This document shows, piece by piece, positions 34,264-43,089 of a stretch of 48,143 nt of DNA (within the stretch, counting starts at the first letter, position 1; every line of letters starts with the position of its first letter). The DNA is from a virus, in the IMG/VR virus record IMGVR_UViG_3300028045_000027, positions 1-48,143 of that record; one strand, given 5' to 3'. The translations under genes were made by a program, and so were the position numbers. The notes below the pieces were generated by a model. The model did not search any database and was not told the DNA's origin. It saw only the letters and a list, made by a program, of their open reading frames with translations.

Positions 34264-37200
34264 TGCAAAATAAAAGTGTTAGAATAAAAACCAAGATTGG
34301 TGATAAAAATTTAACGGTAAATTTAGACCAAAATTTTGATTTTTTAGAAATATTAAGTTTAAAAATATCACAACAAGATTTATATAGAACTTTTTGTGCC
34401 GATTATGGTGTTTTGGTTGGTAGAGTTATCGCTAATAAAGGGTTTGGAGTACCAAACGCTAAAATTTCTGTTTTTATACCAGTAACAGATGAAGATGAAA
34501 GGGATGATTTGATTGAACAACTATACCCATTTAAAGATATTACATCAAAAAATAGTCAAGGATATAGATATAATTTATTACTATCTGAAGCAACTTGTGA
34601 GTTAAACACACCAGTTGGTACTTTTCCTACAAAAGAAGATGTTTTAAATAGTGATATTCAGTTAGATATATTTGAAAAATACTATAAATATACTACTAGA
34701 ACAAATAGTGCTGGTGATTACATTCTTTTTGGTGTACCTGTAGGTCAACAAACAATTCACATCGATATTGATTTGAGCGATATAGGTTCTATTTCTTTAA
34801 GACCTTATGATTTAATTGAACAAGGAATGCCTAAAGAGTTATTTAACGGTTATAATCGTTTTAAATCTTCAGAAAATTTAGATGAATTACCACAATTAAA
34901 AACGCAAAGTAAAAGTGCGAATGTCGTACCTTTTTGGGGTGACCAAGAGACATGTGATTGGGGTATTACAAGAACAGATTTTGATACGGGTATAGAAATA
35001 GTACCGACATCTATTTTTATGGGGTCTATTTTTTCAGATGTTAAAAAAAATTCTTTAAATAAAAGATGTAACCCTAAAAATGATACTGGAGAACAATGTG
35101 AGTTATTGACTAGAGGTGGCACTATGGACATATTAAGAGTTACTTATGACGATGCCGAAAACCCTATAGGTATAGAAAATTATAATATAACAGGTGGGAA
35201 TGACGTTATAGATGATGCTGGTGCTTATGCTTTTAATTTACCTATGTACTATGACAGGTTAGTAACAGATGAGTTTGGTAATTTAGTACCATCATTAGAA
35301 CCCGGTGTTGGGATAGCGACAAAGGGTAAATATAGATTTAAATTAAAATTTAATGACCCTTCTTTAAGGAAAAAATTTACTACAGCTAGTTTAATTGTAC
35401 CATCTTTACATAGATACCATGGGGGTACCGAAGGTACTGAACAACAAAGATGGACCACTGAAATTGGACAATATGACGATGTAAACCAAACTAATGTAGG
35501 GTTAGAATTCGGTGGAGATAGTGGTAACCCTCCACAATCCATAATCACACCAAAAACAATTAGTAGTGATTTAGACTTAGATTTTCACACATTTGAATGG
35601 AAACAAGTTTACACTCTTTCACATTTTATAAAAAAATATAAAAGAGGTGGTGATAGATTTAGTTTTTTAGGTATTAAAGGTGGTAATGAGTGTGATGATA
35701 AAAATTATTTCCCTATGAGTACTGCAATGAAAAAAGCTAGTTTTCTTTTTTCTATAATCTCACTAATAATAACTATAATTACTTTTATTTTTTTTCTTGC
35801 AATATTTTTAGGTAATTTAAGAATCTGTTCTTATGTTAGATTTATTGGTACTGATAGATGTAGACAGATAGCTAACTTCCAACCATTTAGGTTTATAATT
35901 GATTTTATACCACCCATACCACTGCCTTGTGGTGATAGAGAATACATTATTGACCCACAATGCGCTGGTTTTGATAGTTGTTCTTGTGATGGTACTGCTG
36001 TCGCAACAGGTTCTGGTACATCTGGTGACCCTTGTTGCCCTGACAGTAGTGGTGGGGGATGTGATACTGACGCTTGTATATCTTTTAATTTATTAGCACC
36101 AAACGCACTTAACTGTAATTCACTAAACCAACTACAAAATTGGAAATGTTGTGCAATATATGAAGCGGCTTTAACAACAAAAGCTTTAAAATTTACTTTT
36201 TTTGACGCGTGGTTAAATGGTTCAGCTTATCTGTTCCAATTTAAAAGTAAAAATAAAATTAAAAATAATGGTAAAGTTAAAAATAAATTTTGTGGTCCTG
36301 GAAGTACCAATTTAGGTGGTGATAATTACGCTGGGTATAGTGCACTTTCACAATTTTTTCTTGACATCATTGGATTGGGAAGTTATCTAGAAAATACTTG
36401 TAGTGAAGGTCAATGTTTAATTTTAGGACCTTCAGGTGACCCTAGTGATAGAAATTATGTTGGTGGTGATATTACTGGTTCCCCTAAAATAAAAGTACCA
36501 TTAAATACACCTGGATTACCTAATGGAGCTAACGATTCTGGTGAATATATTTATTGTAATTGGATGTCTTCCACAAAAATAGTTAGTCTAGGTAGGTTTG
36601 AAATGTGTGCCGATACTTTTAGTGATATTGAAAATTGTATAAGTACGAATTCTGAGAATACTAATGGAAACACTGTTTTTAATTGTAGGATAAATGATTT
36701 AAGGTTGGGTGATAAAATAAACCCTTATACTGGTGATAATCTAGGTCAATTAAGCCCTTACCAAATACCATCATCATCACCAGGTGTTAACCCACCACAG
36801 GTAATTAAAGTCGGTACAGGTGGGGAAAATGGTTTTGATAGACAAGAAACAACCAAAAAATTTGACGAATCTTCATTCGAAGACCCAAAAGACGTTTTTA
36901 TTTTTTTAATGCGTCAAGAAAGCTGTAAGTTTAAAGAACTATTCACAAAAAGGGGTAAACCACAATGTAAAGAATTTGAACTAAAAACAAAATATAGAAC
37001 TACTGTTGCTGAAGTAGCTAAAGAACATAATTCAATTGTTCGTGTACCAGTACAATACACTAACGCAAATGGTGTATTGGTTTGGGATATTGATAACCCA
37101 CCTGTTTGGGATGTTACTGGTAGTTTCACTAATTTTGACCCAGACGGTGTTAACGGTCCTTTCGCTGTTGATAGTTTATTAAAAGATAGGTATGAACCAA

Positions 37201-37355
37201 ATGAAGTGGTACCAAGTCCACAATGGACAGTAACAAACCAAAGTATTTACTCAAACCCATATATAGATGTTAAAACTAACATGCCATATTTTTATTTTGG
37301 GTTAGTCCCTGGTCAATCAGCAATTAACAAATATAGAGAGAAATATTTAGTATAA
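34263..37355 (+). CDS. Tail protein with carboxypeptidase-regulatory-like fold and hydrophobic segment (1030 aa)
   Basis: The N-terminal ~180 residues look like a CarboxypepD_reg/Ig-like beta-sandwich: VLVGRVIANKGFGVPNAKIS, an insert of ~85 residues, then TNSAGDYILFGVPVGQQTI. A similar fold may recur near residues 285-370. Residues 492-518 (nt 35736-35816) are 27 almost purely hydrophobic residues, bounded by Lys before and Arg-Cys after, and long enough to cross a membrane. A Cys-rich stretch follows (DSCSCDG, DPCCPD, WKCCAI) and then a helical, basic part. The C-terminus ends NKYREKYLV. A hydrophobic segment is unusual in a fibre protein and may act in membrane penetration. No family is named. 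Confidence 0.78.
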   Translation: MQNKSVRIKTKIGDKNLTVNLDQNFDFLEILSLKISQQDLYRTFCADYGVLVGRVIANKGFGVPNAKISVFIPVTDEDERDDLIEQLYPFKDITSKNSQGYRYNLLLSEATCELNTPVGTFPTKEDVLNSDIQLDIFEKYYKYTTRTNSAGDYILFGVPVGQQTIHIDIDLSDIGSISLRPYDLIEQGMPKELFNGYNRFKSSENLDELPQLKTQSKSANVVPFWGDQETCDWGITRTDFDTGIEIVPTSIFMGSIFSDVKKNSLNKRCNPKNDTGEQCELLTRGGTMDILRVTYDDAENPIGIENYNITGGNDVIDDAGAYAFNLPMYYDRLVTDEFGNLVPSLEPGVGIATKGKYRFKLKFNDPSLRKKFTTASLIVPSLHRYHGGTEGTEQQRWTTEIGQYDDVNQTNVGLEFGGDSGNPPQSIITPKTISSDLDLDFHTFEWKQVYTLSHFIKKYKRGGDRFSFLGIKGGNECDDKNYFPMSTAMKKASFLFSIISLIITIITFIFFLAIFLGNLRICSYVRFIGTDRCRQIANFQPFRFIIDFIPPIPLPCGDREYIIDPQCAGFDSCSCDGTAVATGSGTSGDPCCPDSSGGGCDTDACISFNLLAPNALNCNSLNQLQNWKCCAIYEAALTTKALKFTFFDAWLNGSAYLFQFKSKNKIKNNGKVKNKFCGPGSTNLGGDNYAGYSALSQFFLDIIGLGSYLENTCSEGQCLILGPSGDPSDRNYVGGDITGSPKIKVPLNTPGLPNGANDSGEYIYCNWMSSTKIVSLGRFEMCADTFSDIENCISTNSENTNGNTVFNCRINDLRLGDKINPYTGDNLGQLSPYQIPSSSPGVNPPQVIKVGTGGENGFDRQETTKKFDESSFEDPKDVFIFLMRQESCKFKELFTKRGKPQCKEFELKTKYRTTVAEVAKEHNSIVRVPVQYTNANGVLVWDIDNPPVWDVTGSFTNFDPDGVNGPFAVDSLLKDRYEPNEVVPSPQWTVTNQSIYSNPYIDVKTNMPYFYFGLVPGQSAINKYREKYLV

Positions 37356-37365
37356 AAAAAAATAA

Positions 37366-37390
37366 ATCAATGTTATTGATATTTATAAAA
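37366..37390 (+). promoter_or_regulatory. Inverted repeat plus ATATTTATAAAA motif before the fibre genes
   Basis: ATCAAT (37366-37371) and ATTGAT (37375-37380) form a 6-bp inverted repeat with a GTT loop. It overlaps the start of ATATTTATAAAA (37379-37390), which lies 23 nt upstream of the GTG start at 37402. This is the third strong member of that motif set. It may be a promoter for the distal fibre genes; the evidence is positional. Confidence 0.35.
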
Positions 37391-37401
37391 AAACATAAAA
37401 A

Positions 37402-39432
37402 GTGAGTTATATAGATAAAAATTCTGATATTGTTGTAAGTGCTAGACTTACAAACAAAGGTAGACAATTATTAGCTAATGGAGCCTTAACCTTTATTTCA
37501 TTTAAATTAGGTGATTCTGAAATAGACTATAGTACTTTAGGTGCTACATACGATGTTACATTGGAGAACATACTTAGAGCTAACGCTAAACAGCCTGAAA
37601 TGAAAACATTTCTACTACCTCTAACAACAACCAACCCAGCTCAAGCGGGTGTTGGATTGACGAATGTAACAGCTCTAGAATTATCTACTGTTTCACAAGC
37701 CCCTGAACTAGGTTTTTTTGAAACATTAACAGGTTCAACAAATTATACCGCACACACAACAACTGACTATTCATTACAGTCTGACACGGTAGTACCATTA
37801 AGTGGTTTAACAGGGTCAACAATGTTTGTACAAGTTAGACAATCATCTTCTTACGGTACAAACACATACGAACCTAGTTATGGTGATTTTATGTTGGTTA
37901 AAATGAGTAATGATGAATTAACAACAACACAAACTAATGGTGTGGTTGAAAGTAATTTACCTGTACCTTATTTATGGTATAAAGTACAAGGAACTTCAGG
38001 TACACTTTCAGCTAATACTTTATCGGTTGAGGTTGATAGGAACTTCGCTTATTTCCCAGGTTATGCCGGAGCTAATGAGTGTTGGGCAGCTTTCTATCCT
38101 AGTGGTAAAACTTTTGACTCAAGTAGTATATATAGTGCCGGAACTGTATGGAATCAAAGTAATGTGTGGTCTTACGATATGGCAGGTGTTTCTGATGGGT
38201 TTGGGACATACGAAACTTTCCCTAGTTATGGTTCAGAAAATTTTATAGGGTCAAAAGAATACTTTGGTTATACATCTGAAATAACTAGTAACTGTGATGA
38301 TTATAGAGCTATTTCTATTATACACTACACTAATGAACAAACATGTGATAACCAGTTAGAAAAAACGTATGGACAATGTTTGTATGTTGATACAACAGTA
38401 CCATCGTCACCTATAGTTAAAATACCGACAATTATGTGGCATAATAGAGTTTTTTCAGGCTCAGGCACTGCTGATATGATTGGACAATCTTTTTCAGGTA
38501 TAAGTAGTGAAAAATTTGTAACAATAAGTGGTGTTACGACAGAAGTTAGGTATTATGATTTAGCTGATGAAAATAATAATGTTGTTGGTAGAATTTTCCC
38601 TGACCAACAATTAATAACAATAGACGACCAAGAAGTTGTTACTGCATTGTCCTACAAATCTAATAGAAATTGGACTTTACCAACGTTAAATTATGGGCTA
38701 CAAACAGCGACAGACGGTTTGTTAGGTCAAACACAAGACTTATATGTATCTTATTTATTAGAAAATAACTCAGGATACACAACAGGTATTCACGCACAAA
38801 ACTACACCTGTGTTGTTTTATCAGAAGAAGAATGTCCTGACAACGCTAAGAAAGACGTACAAATAACATTCCCAACGTCAAGTCTACCTTATATGACCAT
38901 AAGTGGTGGTACAGGGTTTGAAGCCAATAATTTTAAAATTATAGCACAAAGAGTTAGTTCAGGCGAAAAACCAGTATCAAATAGCTGGAGAATAATGGAT
39001 TTCACTAATGAAATAGACGGTCATATAACAGGGTCCACTATTAACCCGATAAACTTAGAAAATACCACATATACAATAACTAAAGCTAAATACAACACAT
39101 CCAGTAACTATTTGTTACATGACTACATTAATATACCTACATCAGTAGAACCTAATTTATTACAGTTTGGTGATGAAAACTTTTTCTTTGGTAATATTGA
39201 ATCAGCAGGTTTAACAAAAAAATGGAGAACAAAATTTAATATAGTGGTACCACCAACACAATTTAATACAACAACAAACCCAACATGGGCTAATAGTGGT
39301 CAAAATCCACACATATCAGAAGTTGGTATATATAGTTCTAGTGGTGATTTAGTTGCTATAGGTAAAATGAATTTACCAATAGAGAAAAATAACACAACGA
39401 CAGTGATTATAGAGATAGCCTTTGATTTATAA
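37402..39432 (+). CDS. Tail-fibre-like protein with N-terminal docking module (676 aa)
   Basis: A GTG start fits: VSYIDKNSDIVVSARLT follows an A-rich leader and no ATG lies nearby. Residues ~8-45 (SARLTNKGRQLLANGALTF then FKLGDSEIDY) are an N-terminal module shared with the next two genes. The middle is beta-rich with Ser, Thr, Gly and Tyr. The C-terminus has the motif EVGIYSSSGDLVAIGKM followed by alternating hydrophobics to the end, as in many phage tail-collar and fibre proteins. It probably attaches to the virion by the N-terminus, with receptor contacts elsewhere. Confidence 0.8.
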   Translation: MSYIDKNSDIVVSARLTNKGRQLLANGALTFISFKLGDSEIDYSTLGATYDVTLENILRANAKQPEMKTFLLPLTTTNPAQAGVGLTNVTALELSTVSQAPELGFFETLTGSTNYTAHTTTDYSLQSDTVVPLSGLTGSTMFVQVRQSSSYGTNTYEPSYGDFMLVKMSNDELTTTQTNGVVESNLPVPYLWYKVQGTSGTLSANTLSVEVDRNFAYFPGYAGANECWAAFYPSGKTFDSSSIYSAGTVWNQSNVWSYDMAGVSDGFGTYETFPSYGSENFIGSKEYFGYTSEITSNCDDYRAISIIHYTNEQTCDNQLEKTYGQCLYVDTTVPSSPIVKIPTIMWHNRVFSGSGTADMIGQSFSGISSEKFVTISGVTTEVRYYDLADENNNVVGRIFPDQQLITIDDQEVVTALSYKSNRNWTLPTLNYGLQTATDGLLGQTQDLYVSYLLENNSGYTTGIHAQNYTCVVLSEEECPDNAKKDVQITFPTSSLPYMTISGGTGFEANNFKIIAQRVSSGEKPVSNSWRIMDFTNEIDGHITGSTINPINLENTTYTITKAKYNTSSNYLLHDYINIPTSVEPNLLQFGDENFFFGNIESAGLTKKWRTKFNIVVPPTQFNTTTNPTWANSGQNPHISEVGIYSSSGDLVAIGKMNLPIEKNNTTTVIIEIAFDL

Positions 39433-39665
39433 TGGGTTTTTTAGAAAAAAATACGAATGAAGTTAAACTAATTTTAACGCCTTATGGTAAAACTAAATTT
39501 TTAACAAAAGGGTTTAAAGATACGTTTAGTTACTTTAGTTTTTCTGATGATGACATTATATATCATTTATGTGTCGAACCACAAGGTGTATTAGAAATAA
39601 CAGGTAGTCATAAAAGTTCTACAACACAAAAAGAACCTAGATACATAGTAAAAGCAAAAAAATAA
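39432..39665 (+). CDS. Stand-alone fibre docking-module protein (77 aa)
   Basis: Consists almost wholly of the N-terminal module seen in its neighbours: VKLILTPYGKTKFLTKGF, then FSYFSFSDDDIIYH, then LEITGS. It is overlapped by TAATG at both ends (39432 and 39665), so it is translated as a linked step between two longer module-bearing proteins. It could cap or space the fibre attachment site, or be a truncated paralog. The small size and conserved motif argue that it is expressed. Confidence 0.75.
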   Translation: MGFLEKNTNEVKLILTPYGKTKFLTKGFKDTFSYFSFSDDDIIYHLCVEPQGVLEITGSHKSSTTQKEPRYIVKAKK

Positions 39666-40807
39666 TGGCAAATAATGTAAATTTAAAATTAACTAATTAT
39701 GGTTTACGTAGACTAATGTCTAACGGAGCAGAACAAAGTTTTAAGTATTTTAGTTTATCAGATATGAATGAAATTTATTATGTTGAGGTTAATCCAAACC
39801 TAAATGACATCATGAATATAACAGGTTCTAAATCTTTATTTACCGCTAGAAAATCTTGTACTGACGCAATATCTACTACGGCTCAAATATCAGCACCACC
39901 AGAAGTAAACATAACTAAAACACAACAAAGGTGGGTAGTTAATTATTACAAAAATAATTGTGGATTACAAGATTATACAAAATCTAATTTAGATGTAACA
40001 ATTAACTTACACGAATATTTTGAATGGTTAGAAGATGTGGCTAAAACTAGTGGTTATAGTGAAAGTTTAGAAACAAGTTTAAAAGTCATACAAGGGGTCT
40101 ATTTAAATAAACAAGAACAAAATTTTGTTAACAAAACTTGGGAAAATATAGACACTACCAGTAGGTTCACCACTTTATACGACTTTAATACTAGTGTAGA
40201 CAGACAGAATTATTTAAAAATTAATAGTAGGTACGTTGAATATAAAGGGGAAGAAAAAACTCAAACAGATAAATCTTTTGAAAGATTTTATACTGGCTTG
40301 TTACTAGGTTTTGGTGTTAACATTGAGGGTAGTTATTATTTAGAAGGACATAATTCTTATATCACATTCAACCCACCACAGTTTGGGTATGTTATTAACG
40401 GTAAAACTAATTTTGTGAATTTAGAGACAGTAACTAATGTAGATAACTATAAAGAAATTACTCCGGCAGTTATTTTAGGGACAAATAACGATGATTTATA
40501 TTATTTAAAAGAACCAAGAAATTTTAAGACATTAGACATTAATGGTTTTATGGGTCAAGCGGTTTGGGGGTATATTAACAGTAAGGGACAGTCACTAATA
40601 AAAGGTATGATTGAAAAGGCCAAAAATCATATTGAATTTTATTTTAATGAAACTTCTTTTGATAAATGGGAATTACCTATTAACCTAAGTTTAAAAATAC
40701 CTGATACAGGAGGTTTAAAAGTTATTGGTGGTAATATAAAATATAATTTTGTGTATGACCCTAACGCAACCATTTTAGGTTATAATAATATCTTAATAAT
40801 TAATTAA
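39665..40807 (+). CDS. Fibre-like protein with docking module (380 aa)
   Basis: The first ~55 residues repeat the module of the two genes before it (LKLTNYGLRRLMSNGAEQSF then KYFSLSDMNEIYY then MNITGS). The remaining ~310 residues are distinct. They include WVVNYYKNNC, helical stretches around SESLETSLKVIQGVYLNKQE, and a strand-rich C-terminal half (INLSLKIPDTGGLKVIGG). No catalytic motif is visible. TAATG coupling with the upstream gene suggests coordinated assembly. The specific role is unknown. Confidence 0.78.
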   Translation: MANNVNLKLTNYGLRRLMSNGAEQSFKYFSLSDMNEIYYVEVNPNLNDIMNITGSKSLFTARKSCTDAISTTAQISAPPEVNITKTQQRWVVNYYKNNCGLQDYTKSNLDVTINLHEYFEWLEDVAKTSGYSESLETSLKVIQGVYLNKQEQNFVNKTWENIDTTSRFTTLYDFNTSVDRQNYLKINSRYVEYKGEEKTQTDKSFERFYTGLLLGFGVNIEGSYYLEGHNSYITFNPPQFGYVINGKTNFVNLETVTNVDNYKEITPAVILGTNNDDLYYLKEPRNFKTLDINGFMGQAVWGYINSKGQSLIKGMIEKAKNHIEFYFNETSFDKWELPINLSLKIPDTGGLKVIGGNIKYNFVYDPNATILGYNNILIIN

Positions 40808-40809
40808 TT

Positions 40810-41109
40810 ATGTTAAAAATATATTACAACAATAGTACTGACTATAATAACAAAAACAGGTTTAAAGATAAAATAGAGGGTAATAATAATGTAGCTTATA
40901 ACCCTTTCCTTTCCTCAACATCTATCGACCTTTATTATAAGACTAATGACAGGAGTGAAACCATAAATTTTCAAACAGCAGACTTTATACCTTTAGCTGT
41001 TAACGATATTGGGTTAAGACCTAGTAATTTTACTATAATAAAAGTTGATTCTAATATAGTAACTTTAACTTACAACAACAATAATACACTTCGTGTAACA
41101 AATAATTAA
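40810..41109 (+). CDS. Small hypothetical fibre-region protein (99 aa)
   Basis: Not recognised. Asn, Tyr and Thr are very abundant and the pattern is beta (STSIDLYYKTND, NFTIIKVDSNIVTLTYNN), consistent with one small beta domain. The ATG follows the previous stop by 2 nt (TAATTATG), and an A-rich 12-nt leader separates it from the next gene. It is likely a small virion component. Confidence 0.68.
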   Translation: MLKIYYNNSTDYNNKNRFKDKIEGNNNVAYNPFLSSTSIDLYYKTNDRSETINFQTADFIPLAVNDIGLRPSNFTIIKVDSNIVTLTYNNNNTLRVTNN

Positions 41110-41121
41110 AAAAAAAATAAA

Positions 41122-42291
41122 ATGAGTTCATTAGTAGAAACGGAAAGTACCAAAGTAGAAAATACTACAGAAGAAAGTAATTATTTTTACGCTATTCCTG
41201 GTGATAAAATAGAATGGACATACGTACCACCTTCTACAAACGTAAATTTTAAAACAAACGTTTGGTCACATTTTTACGCTAATTTAGGTTTATACACAAA
41301 TGAAATAGCGGATAATTATAATATTGACATTAGTCAGGGTGGGTACAAAAACACTTCTTTAGAAAAAATATATGAGGCCTATAATGATACCGGTATTATT
41401 GTTGGTTTAGTTAGTAACGAAACTTACAGACAATCTCTAATAGGTAGGGATGGAGCAGTAGTGATACCAACCCTATTCACTGGAGCAACTTTTAGTGGTG
41501 ACACTACATTAACAGGTTTAACTTCTATTACAAATTATTTAACTTTCTTTAATAGTCCAGAACTTTTACAAAGAGAAACATCAGGAACTTGTGCTAAAAC
41601 TGTTGGTGATACTAGAAAATTTGAATTTCTAAAAGAGGTAACTATCGATACAGGTATGGGCCAACAATCAGGTAAGGGTAATAGTGGTAGTTCTTATGAA
41701 AGTGCTATTGGTTTTATGTTTAATGATTACACCAGTTTAACATCAGGTTCTACATCAGGTTTTAGTCAAGGACATAAAGTAGACAACCCATATTTAAATA
41801 ATAAAAAAACAGCACAATTTAACGGGTTTGGTTATGACAGGGCTGTGGGTATGGTAGATTGTATTAGTGGTATCATATGTTTTTGGGACCCTAATATTGT
41901 ACAAGGGTTTAACTTTTATTCCGCAACAGGTGGGACGGGAACCACAAGAGCAACTTTCCCACCAACAGAAGCTTACGCGGTGGTTAAAGACTTTGATACA
42001 AGTATTTCCGCAAACGTTAGAGTTAACGCCAATCCTGATGTATTAAAATTTACAACAAACCCATCTAGAGCACAGGCTATAGCTGAAGGAGATTCAAATT
42101 GTGAAGAAGAAGTTAAGGTGACACAAGTTTGTTTATACGACTCATCTGGTCAAGTAACAGCAATAGGAACACCAACAGAGATTATAAAAAAATCTGATAA
42201 CTATGTGGTCATGAACCTTAAAGTTAGATTAGATGGTGGTATTGGTGATGTTTACGGACCAGATGTAAATCCGGCTATATATCCATCATAA
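41122..42291 (+). CDS. Fibre-like protein with C-terminal 'YDSSG..AIG' motif (389 aa)
   Basis: The N-terminus is acidic (MSSLVETESTKVENTTEESN), then beta-rich Gly/Thr/Ser sequence with several Gly-Thr runs (SLTSGSTSGFSQG, TGGTGTTRA). Residues ~340-375 contain VTQVCLYDSSGQVTAIGTP, the same C-terminal motif as in the 676-residue protein. Unlike its neighbours it lacks the N-terminal docking module. It is the last tail gene before the second replication block. A distal fibre or collar role is inferred. Confidence 0.75.
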   Translation: MSSLVETESTKVENTTEESNYFYAIPGDKIEWTYVPPSTNVNFKTNVWSHFYANLGLYTNEIADNYNIDISQGGYKNTSLEKIYEAYNDTGIIVGLVSNETYRQSLIGRDGAVVIPTLFTGATFSGDTTLTGLTSITNYLTFFNSPELLQRETSGTCAKTVGDTRKFEFLKEVTIDTGMGQQSGKGNSGSSYESAIGFMFNDYTSLTSGSTSGFSQGHKVDNPYLNNKKTAQFNGFGYDRAVGMVDCISGIICFWDPNIVQGFNFYSATGGTGTTRATFPPTEAYAVVKDFDTSISANVRVNANPDVLKFTTNPSRAQAIAEGDSNCEEEVKVTQVCLYDSSGQVTAIGTPTEIIKKSDNYVVMNLKVRLDGGIGDVYGPDVNPAIYPS

Positions 42292-42314
42292 TAAATAAAT
42301 AAAAATAGTTTTAA

Positions 42315-42959
42315 ATGGCAAGAATATTAGGATTAGATGTATCAACGAAGACCATCGGTATTTCATTATTTGAAGAAGATGGTAAACTCTTAGAACTCAC
42401 ACACATAACACCAAAAATTAAACCAAGACCCGAAACAAAGTTAGAGGAATTGTTTAAAAAGGTAGATGCGTTTGAAAGATTACTGACTCGTTACATTGAG
42501 TTAGATATCGAAAAAGTAGTTATTGAAGAACCTCTTTTAAATAGTAATAATGTTTATACTGTAGGCACACTACTAAAGTTTAATGGAATGATTTCTAAAA
42601 TGGTTTCAGAAGTTTTAAATGTTATACCTGACTTTATATCCTCATATGAAGCTAGAGCTTACTCTTTCCCTGAATTAATGCAAATAAGAACTCACAATAA
42701 AAAGGGTGAACCTTATAACGAAAAACAATTAAGTAAAAATAAACCAGTTTTATTTGGTGCTTACGATTGGAAGGTAGACAAAAAAACTGTTATTTGGGAT
42801 AAGGTAGCTGACTTAGAACCACAAATTGTTTGGGAGTATACAAAAAATAATACACTTAAAAAAGAAAACTTTGATATGACTGATGCCTACGCTTGTACTA
42901 GAGCTATTATGTGTAAAGAAGGTAAGTGGGATTGTACGGAAAAGGTTAAATTAAAGTAA
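42315..42959 (+). CDS. RuvC-like Holliday-junction resolvase (RNase H fold)
   Basis: A 214-residue nuclease with the RNase H/RuvC arrangement of acids: Asp8 in ILGLDVSTKTIGISLF, Glu71/Glu72 in VVIEEPLL, and Asp187 and Asp190 in FDMTDAYACTRAI. It would cut four-way junctions formed by UvsX-driven recombination before packaging, a job done in T4 by the unrelated endonuclease VII (gp49). An insert of ~60 residues between the second and third motifs is larger than in bacterial RuvC. It opens the second DNA-metabolism block after the fibre genes. Confidence 0.8.
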   Translation: MARILGLDVSTKTIGISLFEEDGKLLELTHITPKIKPRPETKLEELFKKVDAFERLLTRYIELDIEKVVIEEPLLNSNNVYTVGTLLKFNGMISKMVSEVLNVIPDFISSYEARAYSFPELMQIRTHNKKGEPYNEKQLSKNKPVLFGAYDWKVDKKTVIWDKVADLEPQIVWEYTKNNTLKKENFDMTDAYACTRAIMCKEGKWDCTEKVKLK

Positions 42960-42960
42960 T

Positions 42961-43047
42961 TTGACAATTTTGTTAATTATATCAGCTATAGTCGTTACTG
43001 CTGGTTTAGTGATATACATTAACAATGATGATTACCATTGGTGGTAA
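42961..43047 (+). CDS. Possible 28-aa membrane peptide with TTG start
   Basis: A TTG one base after the resolvase stop opens 28 codons reading (M)TILLIISAIVVTAGLVIYI, then NNDDYHWW and TAA. Residues ~2-20 are a strong single membrane-spanning segment followed by a short polar tail. No ATG is available, and the 3' end overlaps a hairpin at 43031-43048. The compact membrane-plus-tail pattern suggests a genuine small protein, perhaps acting on the inner membrane. Expression is uncertain. Confidence 0.38.
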   Translation: MTILLIISAIVVTAGLVIYINNDDYHWW

Positions 43048-43048
43048 T
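43031..43048 (+). other. Hairpin in the resolvase-primase gap
   Basis: ATTACCA (43031-43037) and TGGTAAT (43042-43048) form a perfect 7-bp stem with a TTGG loop. A pyrimidine-rich stretch with TTTATTTTTT follows after a short AGCCCC. It could be a weak terminator or an RNA-processing site. The U-tract is not adjacent to the stem, so a terminator is not asserted. Confidence 0.35.
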
Positions 43049-43089
43049 AGCCCCTTTATTTTTTAATAAATTTTAATTAAAATTATACC

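Noticed and set aside
42961-42966. TTGACA as a -35 box for the primase gene
   Set aside because: No convincing -10 hexamer lies at 16-18 nt, and a Bacteroidota host would not use this consensus.
43069-43084. 16-bp perfect palindrome AATTTTAATTAAAATT
   Set aside because: It consists only of A and T in very AT-rich DNA and is not repeated upstream of other genes, so chance is the simpler explanation.
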